Shown here piece by piece: positions 1 through 7,083 of a DNA stretch of 13,828 nucleotides. Source of the stretch: Neisseria lactamica. Its GTDB lineage: Bacteria; Pseudomonadota; Gammaproteobacteria; Burkholderiales; Neisseriaceae. The number at the start of each line of letters is the position of its first letter. The first letter of the stretch is position 1. The translations under genes and the position numbers were made by a program. The stretch is from NCBI GenBank assembly GCA_001067655.1, contig JUNU01000020.1:1-13828 (forward strand). The letters are read 5' to 3'. Below the pieces are notes generated by a model that saw nothing but the letters and a program-made list of their open reading frames with translations, was not told where the DNA came from and searched no databases.

Positions 1-51
1 TACTGTCTGCGGCTTCGTCGCCTTGTCCTGATTTAAATTTAATCCACTATA
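1..51 (-). repeat. Correia repeat-enclosed element (CREE), partial, cut by window start
   Basis: Read on the minus strand this begins TATAGTGGATTAAATTTAAA, the terminal inverted repeat of Correia elements, and continues into the usual internal sequence up to the window edge. It matches the element at 13742-13828 at 49 of 51 positions but in inverted orientation. CREEs are small non-autonomous elements that insert at TA dinucleotides and can carry promoter or RNase III processing activity; those activities are known for the family and are not shown here. Confidence 0.88.
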
Positions 52-78
52 TGTCAAACATGGGACATAAATGATAAA

Positions 79-110
79 ACCGGACAGGTGGTGTGCCCTG
101 CCTGTCCGGT
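79..110 (-). terminator. Rho-independent terminator of the TonB-dependent receptor gene
   Basis: A perfect 10-bp inverted repeat (ACCGGACAGG at 79-88 against CCTGTCCGGT at 101-110) encloses a 12-base loop. Read on the minus strand it is followed directly by TTTTA. It lies about 70 bases past the stop codon of the receptor gene at 179 and contains no uptake sequence, unlike most other terminators here. Confidence 0.8.
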
Positions 111-178
111 CTGTTTCCGTAATGTGTTGGTCTTCTGGTTTTTGGCGGTGATTTGTTTTCCTTTTGCTTTTCCCGTTT

Positions 179-2287
179 TTAGAAGTCGTAGCGGAGGTTT
201 GCCATCAGGCTGCGCTCCGAGCCGGGAATGTTGAAAGTGTTTGCGCTGCCGACACGGGCGTAGTAGTGGCGGTTGAAGATGTTGTCGGCGTTGATTTGCA
301 GCTTCAGTTTGGGCGTGAAGCGGTATGCTGCCATGGCGTCGAATGTGGCGTAGCCGCCTGCGCGCAGCCCTGCCGCCGAGGAGATGCTGCTCATCGCGTT
401 CACGCCGCCGCCGAGGGTCAGCTTGGGCGTAACTTCGTAAGTTGTCCACAGGTTTGCGCTGTGTTTGGGCATCAGCAGGAAGATGCCGTCGTCGCGGGCG
501 TTGGCGGCGGTTTTGATTTGGCTGTGCAGATAGCTGTAACCTGCGTGGATTTGCCATTTCGGTGTAATCGCGCCGCTGATTTCGGTCTCAACGCCTTCCA
601 TTACGCGTTTACCTAAGGCTGCGTAACGGGTGTTGCGGTTGTTCGGGTTCAGCGGTGCGGCGGCGTTTTTGTCTTTCAGGCGGTAGAGGGAGACGCGGGT
701 GTTCAGGCGGTCGTCCATGTAGCTGCCTTTGTAGCCGACTTCAAACTGGTTGCCTTCGCGCGCTTTAAGCAGGTTGCCGTTGGTGCCGAGGCTGGTTTGC
801 GGTGTGTAAAGTTGGGAGAAGCTGGCGTAGAGGCTGTTGTTGTCGTTCAAGTCGTAAACTGCGCCTGCGTAGCCGGTGAACTTGGTTTTGCTGGCTTTGT
901 GCAACTCGTCGCCGTCGCCCGCTTCGATTTTGTAGTGTCCCAAACGCCAGCCGCCGATGAGCGACAGCCTGTCGACCGGATGGAAGACGGATTTGCCGTA
1001 AACGCCGAATTCGTCAAGGTTTTCGGTAGCGACGGTATGGCTGTAACCGCGTGCGCCGGCACGGGCGTTCTGCATCAGGTTGACATAGGGAACGGAGTGG
1101 AAATCGCCCAAGGCAACATTACGCGCAACGGCGGCACGGCCTTGCTCGTTGGTGCTGCGCAAGCGGTTGTAGTCCGCACCGACGACGAGTTCGTTGGCGG
1201 TGTTGCCCAAGGCAAACGGACGGCTGTAACTTGCGTCAACCGCGAAGGCTTTTTGTTTGATTTCCGTGCCTAAGCCGACGACGTTTGCCTTATTGTCGGC
1301 AGAAAGTTTGTTGGCGGCGAAGGTGTAGTTGGAGTCGGCATCGCGGTCGGAATAGCGCATACCGATTTTGCCGTAGCCGCCGTCGTCAAAATAATGTTTC
1401 AAATCGGCGAACACGTCATGGCTGTTCATTTTAAATTTGTTCCAATCCGCGCCGACAAAAGTGTGGTTGGGCAGGGACAGCAAATTGCCGCTGCTGCCGA
1501 CGGGCAGGCCGTTATACGGCGCGAGGTGGCGTTGTTGGTAGAGATAGCCTACGCCCAAAGTCGTGTCGGGGTTGATGTCCCAATCCGCCGCCGCGTAGAA
1601 GGTTTCGTGGTGGTTGTTTTTCTCCGCCGGACGGGGAGACGCGCCCGAAGTTTGCGCCATCACACGACCGCGCACGCTGCCGTCGGCGTTCAGAGGTCCT
1701 GAAACATCGGCTTCGGCTTTATATTGTTTGTGCGTACCGAACCCCGCCGCTGCATGGCCTTGAAACTCTTTGGTCGGGCGTTTTCGCACCAAATTCACAA
1801 TGCCGCCCATCTCGCCGCTGCTGTCGAACAAGCCGCTCGGGCCGCGCATCACTTCGACGCGGTCGAAGGCGAACAGGTTGGGCAGCGTGCCGTTGATACT
1901 CTGCATCTGCGCAGGCAGGCCGTCGATGTTGTATTCACTGTATTCGTAGCCGCGCGCATAAACCGACGAGCGGCCGTCGTCATTGCTCAACACGCGCAGA
2001 CCCGGCGTTTTGCGCGCCAACTGGTCAAAGGTATCGACGTTGCGGTCTTTTACCTGCTGATTGGTGATGATGCTGACGGATTGCGGAATTTCGCGCAAAG
2101 AGGCGGGGATTTTTGTGCCGACGGTGGCGGCAAACGAGCTGTAATCGCCGTTTTTCTCGGTGGCAATCGCGTTATACGAACGCTGCCCCTTCACATGGAC
2201 AGTATCCAGCTCGACCGTTTCGGCGGCAAATACAGTGGAAGATAAAGCGGCCACAACGGCGGCAGCGGTCAGATTGGGTCGGAACAT
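179..2287 (-). CDS. TonB-dependent siderophore-type outer membrane receptor
   Basis: Predicted 702-residue outer membrane receptor that imports a ferric siderophore or similar chelate using TonB/ExbB/ExbD energy. Residues 1-22 form a signal peptide ending VFAA. A TonB box (LDTVHV) lies at about 27-32. The plug spans about 60-170 and contains SLREIPQSVSIITNQQV and FDRVEVMRGPSGL, typical of the FpvA/FhuE/FauA-like siderophore receptor family. The rest is beta-barrel, ending in the terminal phenylalanine (MANLRYDF) used for BAM recognition. I chose the ATG at 2287 because GGAG sits six bases before it; a TTG one codon upstream is too close to that site. The gene is monocistronic, with its own terminator and a Fur-like site at its promoter. 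It does not resemble FetA, TbpA or LbpA as I know them. The ligand cannot be read from sequence, so no symbol is given. Confidence 0.93.
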   Translation of the reverse strand: MFRPNLTAAAVVAALSSTVFAAETVELDTVHVKGQRSYNAIATEKNGDYSSFAATVGTKIPASLREIPQSVSIITNQQVKDRNVDTFDQLARKTPGLRVLSNDDGRSSVYARGYEYSEYNIDGLPAQMQSINGTLPNLFAFDRVEVMRGPSGLFDSSGEMGGIVNLVRKRPTKEFQGHAAAGFGTHKQYKAEADVSGPLNADGSVRGRVMAQTSGASPRPAEKNNHHETFYAAADWDINPDTTLGVGYLYQQRHLAPYNGLPVGSSGNLLSLPNHTFVGADWNKFKMNSHDVFADLKHYFDDGGYGKIGMRYSDRDADSNYTFAANKLSADNKANVVGLGTEIKQKAFAVDASYSRPFALGNTANELVVGADYNRLRSTNEQGRAAVARNVALGDFHSVPYVNLMQNARAGARGYSHTVATENLDEFGVYGKSVFHPVDRLSLIGGWRLGHYKIEAGDGDELHKASKTKFTGYAGAVYDLNDNNSLYASFSQLYTPQTSLGTNGNLLKAREGNQFEVGYKGSYMDDRLNTRVSLYRLKDKNAAAPLNPNNRNTRYAALGKRVMEGVETEISGAITPKWQIHAGYSYLHSQIKTAANARDDGIFLLMPKHSANLWTTYEVTPKLTLGGGVNAMSSISSAAGLRAGGYATFDAMAAYRFTPKLKLQINADNIFNRHYYARVGSANTFNIPGSERSLMANLRYDF

Positions 2288-2306
2288 CAATTTCTCCGTT
2301 CATTGT

Positions 2307-2355
2307 ACAAATGAGAATGGTTGTATTTTATAAGTTTGATGTCTGAAATTGTAGA
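2307..2355 (-). promoter_or_regulatory. Promoter with Fur-like operator for the TonB-dependent receptor
   Basis: On the minus strand a -35-like TCTACA (2350-2355, 4/6) is separated by 17 bp from TATAAA (2327-2332, 5/6), giving an expected transcript start near 2320. Immediately downstream, 2307-2325 matches 11 of 19 positions of the Fur box GATAATGATAATCATTATC, with the half-site AATGAGAAT well preserved. Fur bound there would cover the start site, which fits iron repression of a ferric-siderophore receptor. The second half-site is weak. Confidence 0.45.
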
Positions 2356-2397
2356 AAAAAACTATCGTTTTCCCGACAATCTCTTGTGAATATGCGA

Positions 2398-2440
2398 CAA
2401 GGTCGTCTGAAAACTTTAATTTGGTTTTCAGACGACCTTG
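2398..2440. repeat. Inverted pair of DNA uptake sequences (17-bp stem)
   Basis: Two exact AGGTCGTCTGAA uptake sequences (2400-2411 on plus, 2427-2438 on minus) face each other in a perfect 17-bp stem with a 9-base loop. Such pairs usually act as transcription terminators in Neisseria. This one lies between two divergent genes, so it ends neither; it would stop stray transcripts or simply serve DNA uptake. The T-run after it is interrupted on both strands. Confidence 0.85.
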
Positions 2441-2551
2441 TCCGTTTTGCCTGCAAATTTTGTTTGAAAGGTTGATTTGTAATTTCGATACAAAATTCAA
2501 AAAATTTCATTTTCATATGAATTGCAGCGGGTAAAACAATAGCGATATGGC

Positions 2552-2578
2552 AAAGGGGGAAGACTCGGCAGCCCCTTT
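2552..2578. other. Short GC-rich hairpin in the receptor-adhE intergenic region
   Basis: AAAGGGG (2552-2558) pairs with CCCCTTT (2572-2578) around a 13-base loop, in AT-rich surroundings. It resembles a small terminator but follows no visible gene. The remaining sequence between the uptake-sequence hairpin and the adhE promoter (2441-2637) is AT-rich with no supportable reading frame. Confidence 0.25.
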
Positions 2579-2637
2579 TATCAAACTCGTTAAAATGATT
2601 TTATTTCAATGTATTAAAACCCGAAAAATCCTGAAAG

Positions 2638-2649
2638 AGGTCGTCTGAA
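2638..2649 (+). repeat. Single DNA uptake sequence
   Basis: Exact AGGTCGTCTGAA followed by AAAC. It is unpaired and lies just upstream of the predicted FNR site of adhE. It is one of four copies here not in a close inverted pair with another exact copy; the others are at 5642-5653 (paired with a one-base variant), 9046-9057 and 12152-12163. Confidence 0.85.
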
Positions 2650-2666
2650 AACAGCATGCATGGTTT

Positions 2667-2708
2667 GTGATGTAAGTCAAAGAGAAATGTAACAAAATTA
2701 CTTATAGT
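2667..2708 (+). promoter_or_regulatory. Predicted FNR-dependent class II promoter of adhE
   Basis: GTGATGTAAGTCAA at 2667-2680 matches the FNR box TTGAT-N4-ATCAA at 8 of 10 defined bases. A -10 element TATAGT (5/6) lies at 2703-2708, placing the transcript start near 2715 by convention. The site then centres at -41.5, the classic spacing for FNR activation at class II promoters. The expected -35 position (2680-2685, AAGAGA) has no consensus, as activator-dependent promoters often lack one. The predicted leader is about 49 bases. Confidence 0.6.
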
Positions 2709-2763
2709 AATCGTAGTGAAAATTTATCGACTTTATTGCCACCTTATATTAAGGAGATACACC

Positions 2764-5379
2764 ATGAACGCATCAGCCGACAATGTCGTCAGCCCCGCCG
2801 TAGCCGAGGTCAACAGTTTGGTTGAAAAGGGTTTGCGCTCGTTGGACGAGTTTCGCAAGCTGAATCAGGAGCAGATTGATTATATCGTTGCCAAAGCCTC
2901 CATTGCTGCGCTGGACAAACATGGTGTACTCGCCATGCACGCGGTCGAAGAAACGGGGCGCGGTGTATTTGAAGACAAGGCGACCAAAAACCTGTTTGCC
3001 TGCGAAAACGTCGTGCGCCGCCTGCGCGATTTGAAAACCGTGGGCGTCATCAGCGAAGACGATGTAACCGGCATTACCGAAATCGCCGATCCGGTCGGGG
3101 TCGTCTGTGGTATCGTGCCGACTACCAATCCGACTTCCACCACCATTTTCAAATCCCTGATTGCGCTGAAAACCCGCAATCCGATTATTTTCTCGTTCCA
3201 CCCTTCCGCCCAGCAGTGTTCCGCCCACGCCGCCCAAATCGTGCGCGATGCCGCGATTGCCGCCGGCGCGCCGGAAAACTGTATCCAGTGGATTGAAAAA
3301 CCGTCTATGGAAGGCACTTCCGCGCTGATGAAGCATCCGGGCGTGGCGACGATTTTGGCAACCGGCGGCAATGCGATGGTGGAAGCCGCTTATTCCTGCG
3401 GCAAACCCGCGCTCGGCGTCGGGGCGGGCAACGTGCCTGCCTATGTCGAAAAAACGGCAAACATCCAGCAGGCGGCACACGACATCGTGATGTCCAAAGC
3501 GTTCGACAACGGCATGATTTGCGCCAGCGAACAAGCCGTCATTGCCGACAAAGAGATTTATAAAGAGCTGGTTGAAGAGTTCAAATCCTATGGTGTGTAC
3601 TTCGCCAACAAAAAAGAAAAAGCCATGCTCGAAGACTTCATCTTCGGCGTTACGGCAAACTGCGCCAACTGCGGCGGCGCGAAGCTCAATTCCGCTGTTG
3701 TGGGCAAACCGGCGGCGTGGATTGCCGAGCAGGCAGGATTTAAAGTCCCTGAAAAAACCAACATCATCATTGCCGAATGTCGCGAAGTCGGCCCCAACGA
3801 GCCGCTGACCCGCGAAAAACTCTCGCCCGTACTGGCGATGCTCAAAGCAGACTCCACCGAACAAGGCTTGCAGTTTGCCGAACAAATGGTCGCCTTCGAC
3901 GGCTTGGGACACTCCGCCGCCATCCATACCGCTGATCAAGAATTGGCAAAAAACTTCGGCACCCGCGTCAAAGCCCTGCGCGTGATTTGGAATTCGCCCT
4001 CCACCTTCGGCGGCATCGGCGACGTTTACAACGCCTTCCTGCCGTCCCTGACCTTGGGCTGCGGCTCTTACGGCAAAAACTCCGTCGGCGGCAACGTCAG
4101 CGCAGTCAACCTGTTAAACATCAAAAAAGTAGGCCGTCGGAGAAACAACATGCAATGGTTCAAAGTACCCGCCAAAATCTATTTCGAGCGCGATTCCATC
4201 CAATACCTGCAAGACATGAAAGACTGCGAAAAAGTCATGATTGTGACCGACCGTTCGATGGTCGATTTGGGCTTCGTCGATAAAGTGACCCACCAGCTCC
4301 ATCAACGCAAAAACAAAGTAACTATCCAGCTTTTCACCGATGTCGAGGCCGATCCGAGCGTCCAAACCGTCTATAAAGGTACCGATTTGATGCGCAGCTT
4401 CCAGCCCGACACCATCATCGCGCTGGGCGGCGGCTCGCCGATGGACGCGGCAAAAGCTATGTGGCTCTTCTACGAACAGCCCCAAGTCGACTTTGAAGAC
4501 CTCGTCCAAAAATTCATGGACATCCGCAAACGCGCCTTCCGCTTCCCCGAATTGGGCCGCAAAGCCAAATTCATCGGCATCCCCACCACATCGGGTACCG
4601 GCTCCGAAGTCACGCCGTTTACCGTCATCAGCGACGGCGACAAAAAATACCCCATCGCCGACTACTCGCTGACCCCGACCATCGCCATCGTTGATCCCGC
4701 GTTTACCATGACCGTCCCCGCCGGCGTAACCGCCGACACCGGTCTGGACGTACTGACCCACGCCGTAGAAGCATACGTTTCCGTGCTCGCCAACGACTTT
4801 ACCGACGGCCTCGCCCTGCAAGCCATCAAGCTTGTGTTCCAATACCTCGAACGCTCCTACAAACACGGCGCGTCCGACCCCGAAGCGCGCGAACACATGC
4901 ACAACGCTTCCACCATCGCAGGCATGGCGTTCTCCAACGCATTCCTCGGCATCAACCACTCGATGGCGCACAAAATCGGCGGCAAATACCACGTTCCGCA
5001 CGGCCGTGCCAACGCCATCCTGCTGCCGCACGTCATCCGCTACAACGGCACGCGCCCGCAGAAAACCGCCACCTGGCCGAAGTACAACTACTACAAAGCC
5101 GACCTGAAATATCAGGAAATCGCCCGTACCTTAGGCCTGCCGTGCGCCACCCCCGCCGAAGGCGTAGAATCCTTCGCCCGCGCCTGTCATGAACTGGCAG
5201 TCAACGTCGGCATCAAAATGTCGTTCAAGGAGCAAGGCATTGATGAAAAAACCTTCATCGACGGCCGCAAAGAACTGGCAATGCTGTCCTTCGAAGACCA
5301 ATGCACCCCCGCCAACCCGCGTCTGGCATTGGTCGCCGACATGGAGGAAATCCTGACCAAAGCCTATTACGGCGGATAA
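2764..5379 (+). CDS. adhE: Bifunctional aldehyde-alcohol dehydrogenase AdhE
   Basis: An 871-residue cytoplasmic fusion enzyme (E. coli AdhE has 891). It reduces acetyl-CoA to acetaldehyde and then to ethanol, reoxidising two NADH during fermentation. The N-terminal CoA-acylating aldehyde dehydrogenase domain (to about 440) has its catalytic cysteine at C253 in NGMICASEQ. The iron-dependent alcohol dehydrogenase domain begins near M463, with the nucleotide motif GGGSPMDAAK from G555 and iron ligands D662, H666, H732 and H746 at the spacing seen in AdhE and FucO. All key residues are present, so both activities are expected. The start is fixed by AAGGAG at 2751-2756, seven bases before the ATG. 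An in-frame GTG at 2716 would add 16 residues, but it sits at the predicted transcript start and has no ribosome binding site. The gene is monocistronic, with an upstream FNR-type promoter and a downstream terminator. It probably assembles into spirosome filaments like its relatives (inference). Confidence 0.96.
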   Translation: MNASADNVVSPAVAEVNSLVEKGLRSLDEFRKLNQEQIDYIVAKASIAALDKHGVLAMHAVEETGRGVFEDKATKNLFACENVVRRLRDLKTVGVISEDDVTGITEIADPVGVVCGIVPTTNPTSTTIFKSLIALKTRNPIIFSFHPSAQQCSAHAAQIVRDAAIAAGAPENCIQWIEKPSMEGTSALMKHPGVATILATGGNAMVEAAYSCGKPALGVGAGNVPAYVEKTANIQQAAHDIVMSKAFDNGMICASEQAVIADKEIYKELVEEFKSYGVYFANKKEKAMLEDFIFGVTANCANCGGAKLNSAVVGKPAAWIAEQAGFKVPEKTNIIIAECREVGPNEPLTREKLSPVLAMLKADSTEQGLQFAEQMVAFDGLGHSAAIHTADQELAKNFGTRVKALRVIWNSPSTFGGIGDVYNAFLPSLTLGCGSYGKNSVGGNVSAVNLLNIKKVGRRRNNMQWFKVPAKIYFERDSIQYLQDMKDCEKVMIVTDRSMVDLGFVDKVTHQLHQRKNKVTIQLFTDVEADPSVQTVYKGTDLMRSFQPDTIIALGGGSPMDAAKAMWLFYEQPQVDFEDLVQKFMDIRKRAFRFPELGRKAKFIGIPTTSGTGSEVTPFTVISDGDKKYPIADYSLTPTIAIVDPAFTMTVPAGVTADTGLDVLTHAVEAYVSVLANDFTDGLALQAIKLVFQYLERSYKHGASDPEAREHMHNASTIAGMAFSNAFLGINHSMAHKIGGKYHVPHGRANAILLPHVIRYNGTRPQKTATWPKYNYYKADLKYQEIARTLGLPCATPAEGVESFARACHELAVNVGIKMSFKEQGIDEKTFIDGRKELAMLSFEDQCTPANPRLALVADMEEILTKAYYGG

Positions 5380-5410
5380 GGTTCGCGTAACACAATAAGG
5401 CGTAAGGAAA

Positions 5411-5450
5411 AGGTCGTCTGAAAACCGCATTTCGGGTTTTCAGACGACCT
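5411..5450 (+). terminator. DUS-containing terminator of adhE
   Basis: Two exact uptake sequences (5411-5422 plus strand, 5439-5450 minus strand) form a perfect 16-bp stem with an 8-base loop, 31 bases after the adhE stop codon. The plus strand continues CTGTTTTTTA, giving the U-run expected of a rho-independent terminator. Confidence 0.9.
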
Positions 5451-5486
5451 CTGTTTTTTATATTGTACCCCACTTATTTTTAGCAG

Positions 5487-5574
5487 CCGTAGCGTGGGCT
5501 TTACCCACGAATGAACATAAATAATTTGATTCGGATGTTTGGGCAGAAGGTCGTGGGCGAAGACTACGCTACGG
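5487..5574. repeat. 88-bp element with 24-bp imperfect inverted ends
   Basis: The ends at 5487-5510 and 5551-5574 are inverted copies matching at 20 of 24 positions; the outer nine (CCGTAGCGT) and inner six bases are perfect. The left arm also contains its own hairpin (CGTGGG, 5-base loop, CCCACG). The interior is AT-rich and has no coding potential. The shape suits a small miniature-element or REP-like repeat. I do not recognise it as a named family. No obvious target duplication flanks it. Confidence 0.6.
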
Positions 5575-5612
5575 ATTGGTTTATCTCTTGAATCTGTATC
5601 CACTTGACGAAG

Positions 5613-5652
5613 GGTCGTCTGAAAATAAAAATCCTCAATTTTTCAGACGACC
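5613..5652. terminator. DUS-type hairpin, likely terminator of the 5714-6286 gene
   Basis: A 13-bp stem pairs 5613-5625 with 5640-5652 around a 14-base loop. The right arm carries an exact uptake sequence (5642-5653, minus strand); the left arm has a one-base variant, GGGTCGTCTGAA (5612-5623). It lies about 60 bases past the stop codon of the minus-strand gene ending at 5714. No long T-run follows on the minus strand, so termination may be inefficient. Confidence 0.6.
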
Positions 5653-5672
5653 TCAATAACAGACTTTCAATT

Positions 5673-5687
5673 CAATCTACGCTTGCT
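5673..5687 (+). repeat. 15-bp direct repeat, left copy (flank of accessory pair)
   Basis: CAATCTACGCTTGCT occurs here and, identically and in the same orientation, at 7400-7414. Each copy lies 19-23 bases after an uptake-sequence hairpin. The two copies bracket the immunity-gene and exported-protein pair. Confidence 0.75.
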
Positions 5688-5713
5688 GGATAGCACCAAT
5701 AAGAAGGTAATTT

Positions 5714-6286
5714 TTACAATTGAAATTTACGGCAACTATTTACATTATCTACGCCATAATAATTTTCCGCATCCAATTTATTATTTCTATAAAATATAGG
5801 TATTCCTCTAAAATATTTATTTAAATCAATATCTCTATCTCCATCCCCATCACTTAAGGTATGTTTTCCTTTCCAATTAACGTAGTATTTAGAAGGCGCC
5901 ATAACCAAACACCCGCTTTTATGATTTAAAATCAAAATATTATTAGTTTCATGGTAATGCGAAGAATTTTCTTCCAAATCCTCTACCATGCCTCCTTCTA
6001 TATGCATAAATATCGAATACTTGCCATCAGGCGAAGATTCCAGATAAACCATTTCAGATACACAATTATCTACTTTATCTTTTTGATAACAGCCATCTTG
6101 TAAGGAATATGTTTTTATTCCTTTATTTTTCATTGTATAGCGCATAAAAATATTTTTTTTATTTGGCTTTAAAAACTCTAACTGCCCATAACCCAACAAA
6201 TTTTGCACTTCATGAACAGGAAAAATATTTTGTTCTGCCATAGCGAAACTACTATAAATAAAGAATAATAAAACGATTTTCTTCAT
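5714..6286 (-). CDS. Exported protein of unknown function, partner of the immunity gene
   Basis: A 190-residue protein I do not recognise. Residues 1-17 (MKKIVLLFFIYSSFAMA) are a clear signal peptide with an AxA cleavage site before E18, so it should be periplasmic or secreted. The mature part has four cysteines (C66, C75, C126, C185), enough for two disulfides. A DGDGDRDID stretch starting at D146 resembles an EF-hand-type acidic calcium loop but has R where G is usual and K at the final position. SSPDGKYSIF near 84-93 resembles a beta-propeller-type strand but no repeats follow. The gene starts 26 bases after the immunity gene on the same strand, with GGTGGA five bases before the ATG, so co-transcription is likely. 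It is strikingly AT-rich: only 12 of 60 bases at 5761-5820 are G or C, unlike adhE. That suggests horizontal acquisition. It could be an accessory factor, a second immunity protein acting in the periplasm, or an unrelated passenger. Confidence 0.78.
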   Translation of the reverse strand: MKKIVLLFFIYSSFAMAEQNIFPVHEVQNLLGYGQLEFLKPNKKNIFMRYTMKNKGIKTYSLQDGCYQKDKVDNCVSEMVYLESSPDGKYSIFMHIEGGMVEDLEENSSHYHETNNILILNHKSGCLVMAPSKYYVNWKGKHTLSDGDGDRDIDLNKYFRGIPIFYRNNKLDAENYYGVDNVNSCRKFQL

Positions 6287-6312
6287 ATCAATCCACCCTT
6301 GCCGTATTACTC

Positions 6313-7083
6313 CTACTCGTGCTTAAGCTTCTGCTCCCGCGCCCAGTCCACCATATCTTTAGGATAGTACAGATACTGCCGCAGGGAGGTGTCGTCCAAG
6401 TCTTTTAAATAGGCGACTGCGGCGGATTCAAAGCTCCAGTAGCCGATATAGCCGCCATATTCGGGATCTCGGTTCAAATGTGTGTCAATCAGGAGATTGC
6501 CGATTTTTCGGTTGCCTTCGTACCAGCTGGAGAGGTAGGCGTTGAGGTGTTTCAGGGTTTCTTCCTTGCTTTCTGCCATGATTGCTTGCAGTAGGGGTTT
6601 GCGGAAGTTGTGTCCGCCTTTGGCAAATTTGGCGCTGGGGTCAAATTTCGTGGGTATCGCCATATTCATTAAAGCCCTGAACGAGGGGTCGTAATACATT
6701 TCGTCATCGTTATAGGGATTGAGGCTGTCTTTAATGGTTTCCAGCCAATCCATCCGTTCGAACAAGAGGCAAAGTCCGATAATGTTGGGTTGCTTTTCTC
6801 CCGCCCACTCCTCAGGTCCCCAAACAAACATAATGTCTTCCTCCTGCCCGTATTGCCTGTGTATATCTAGGCATTGCTTACAGTAATAAACTATCTGCTC
6901 CATACGTTGCTTGATTTCTTCTATCGGAAATCCTGTGGTGTATTCGGTAAGTAATAAAGGATATAACTGGTCAACCACATTTGTAGGCGGTTCGGTAGGA
7001 TAGTCTTTTTCACACTGAAACGTGACATTAAGCAACATAAGGTTATTTTTATAAGATTGCTCAAGAAAATCCTTATCAAACAA
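6313..7083 (-). CDS. PoNi-type (DUF1910/DUF1911) toxin-immunity protein
   Basis: A 256-residue soluble protein without signal peptide or membrane segment. The C-terminal part contains YGGYIGYWSFESAAVAYL (209-226) and YYPKDMVDWAR (239-249), hallmarks of the DUF1911 / PoNi C-terminal domain; the helical N-terminal half fits DUF1910. Members studied elsewhere neutralise PoNe-family DNase toxins delivered between bacteria. No toxin, MafB, T6SS or Rhs gene is adjacent, so this is an orphan immunity gene here. The start is uncertain. The TTG used here has GGGA directly against it with no spacing. The frame stays open 15 codons further upstream, to an ATA at 7126-7128 that has AAAGGA six bases before it, exactly where an ATG would be expected. 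The first internal ATG (residue 16) lacks a ribosome binding site. The gene is followed after 26 bases by the exported-protein gene. Confidence 0.85.
   Translation of the reverse strand: MFDKDFLEQSYKNNLMLLNVTFQCEKDYPTEPPTNVVDQLYPLLLTEYTTGFPIEEIKQRMEQIVYYCKQCLDIHRQYGQEEDIMFVWGPEEWAGEKQPNIIGLCLLFERMDWLETIKDSLNPYNDDEMYYDPSFRALMNMAIPTKFDPSAKFAKGGHNFRKPLLQAIMAESKEETLKHLNAYLSSWYEGNRKIGNLLIDTHLNRDPEYGGYIGYWSFESAAVAYLKDLDDTSLRQYLYYPKDMVDWAREQKLKHE

Noticed and set aside
2716..2763. GTG start adding 16 residues to AdhE
   Set aside because: It falls at the predicted transcript start and has no ribosome binding site, whereas the ATG at 2764 has AAGGAG at ideal spacing and matches the family N-terminus.
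2773..5031. Long minus-strand open frames of 388 and 305 codons opposite adhE
   Set aside because: They lie wholly antisense to a complete, well-conserved enzyme, have His/Gly/Phe-rich low-complexity translations typical of reversed coding sequence, and have no recognisable domain.
5411..5653. CRISPR-like spacing of the uptake-sequence repeats
   Set aside because: The repeats are alternating-orientation DUS copies in hairpins, not direct repeats with unique spacers, and no cas gene is present.
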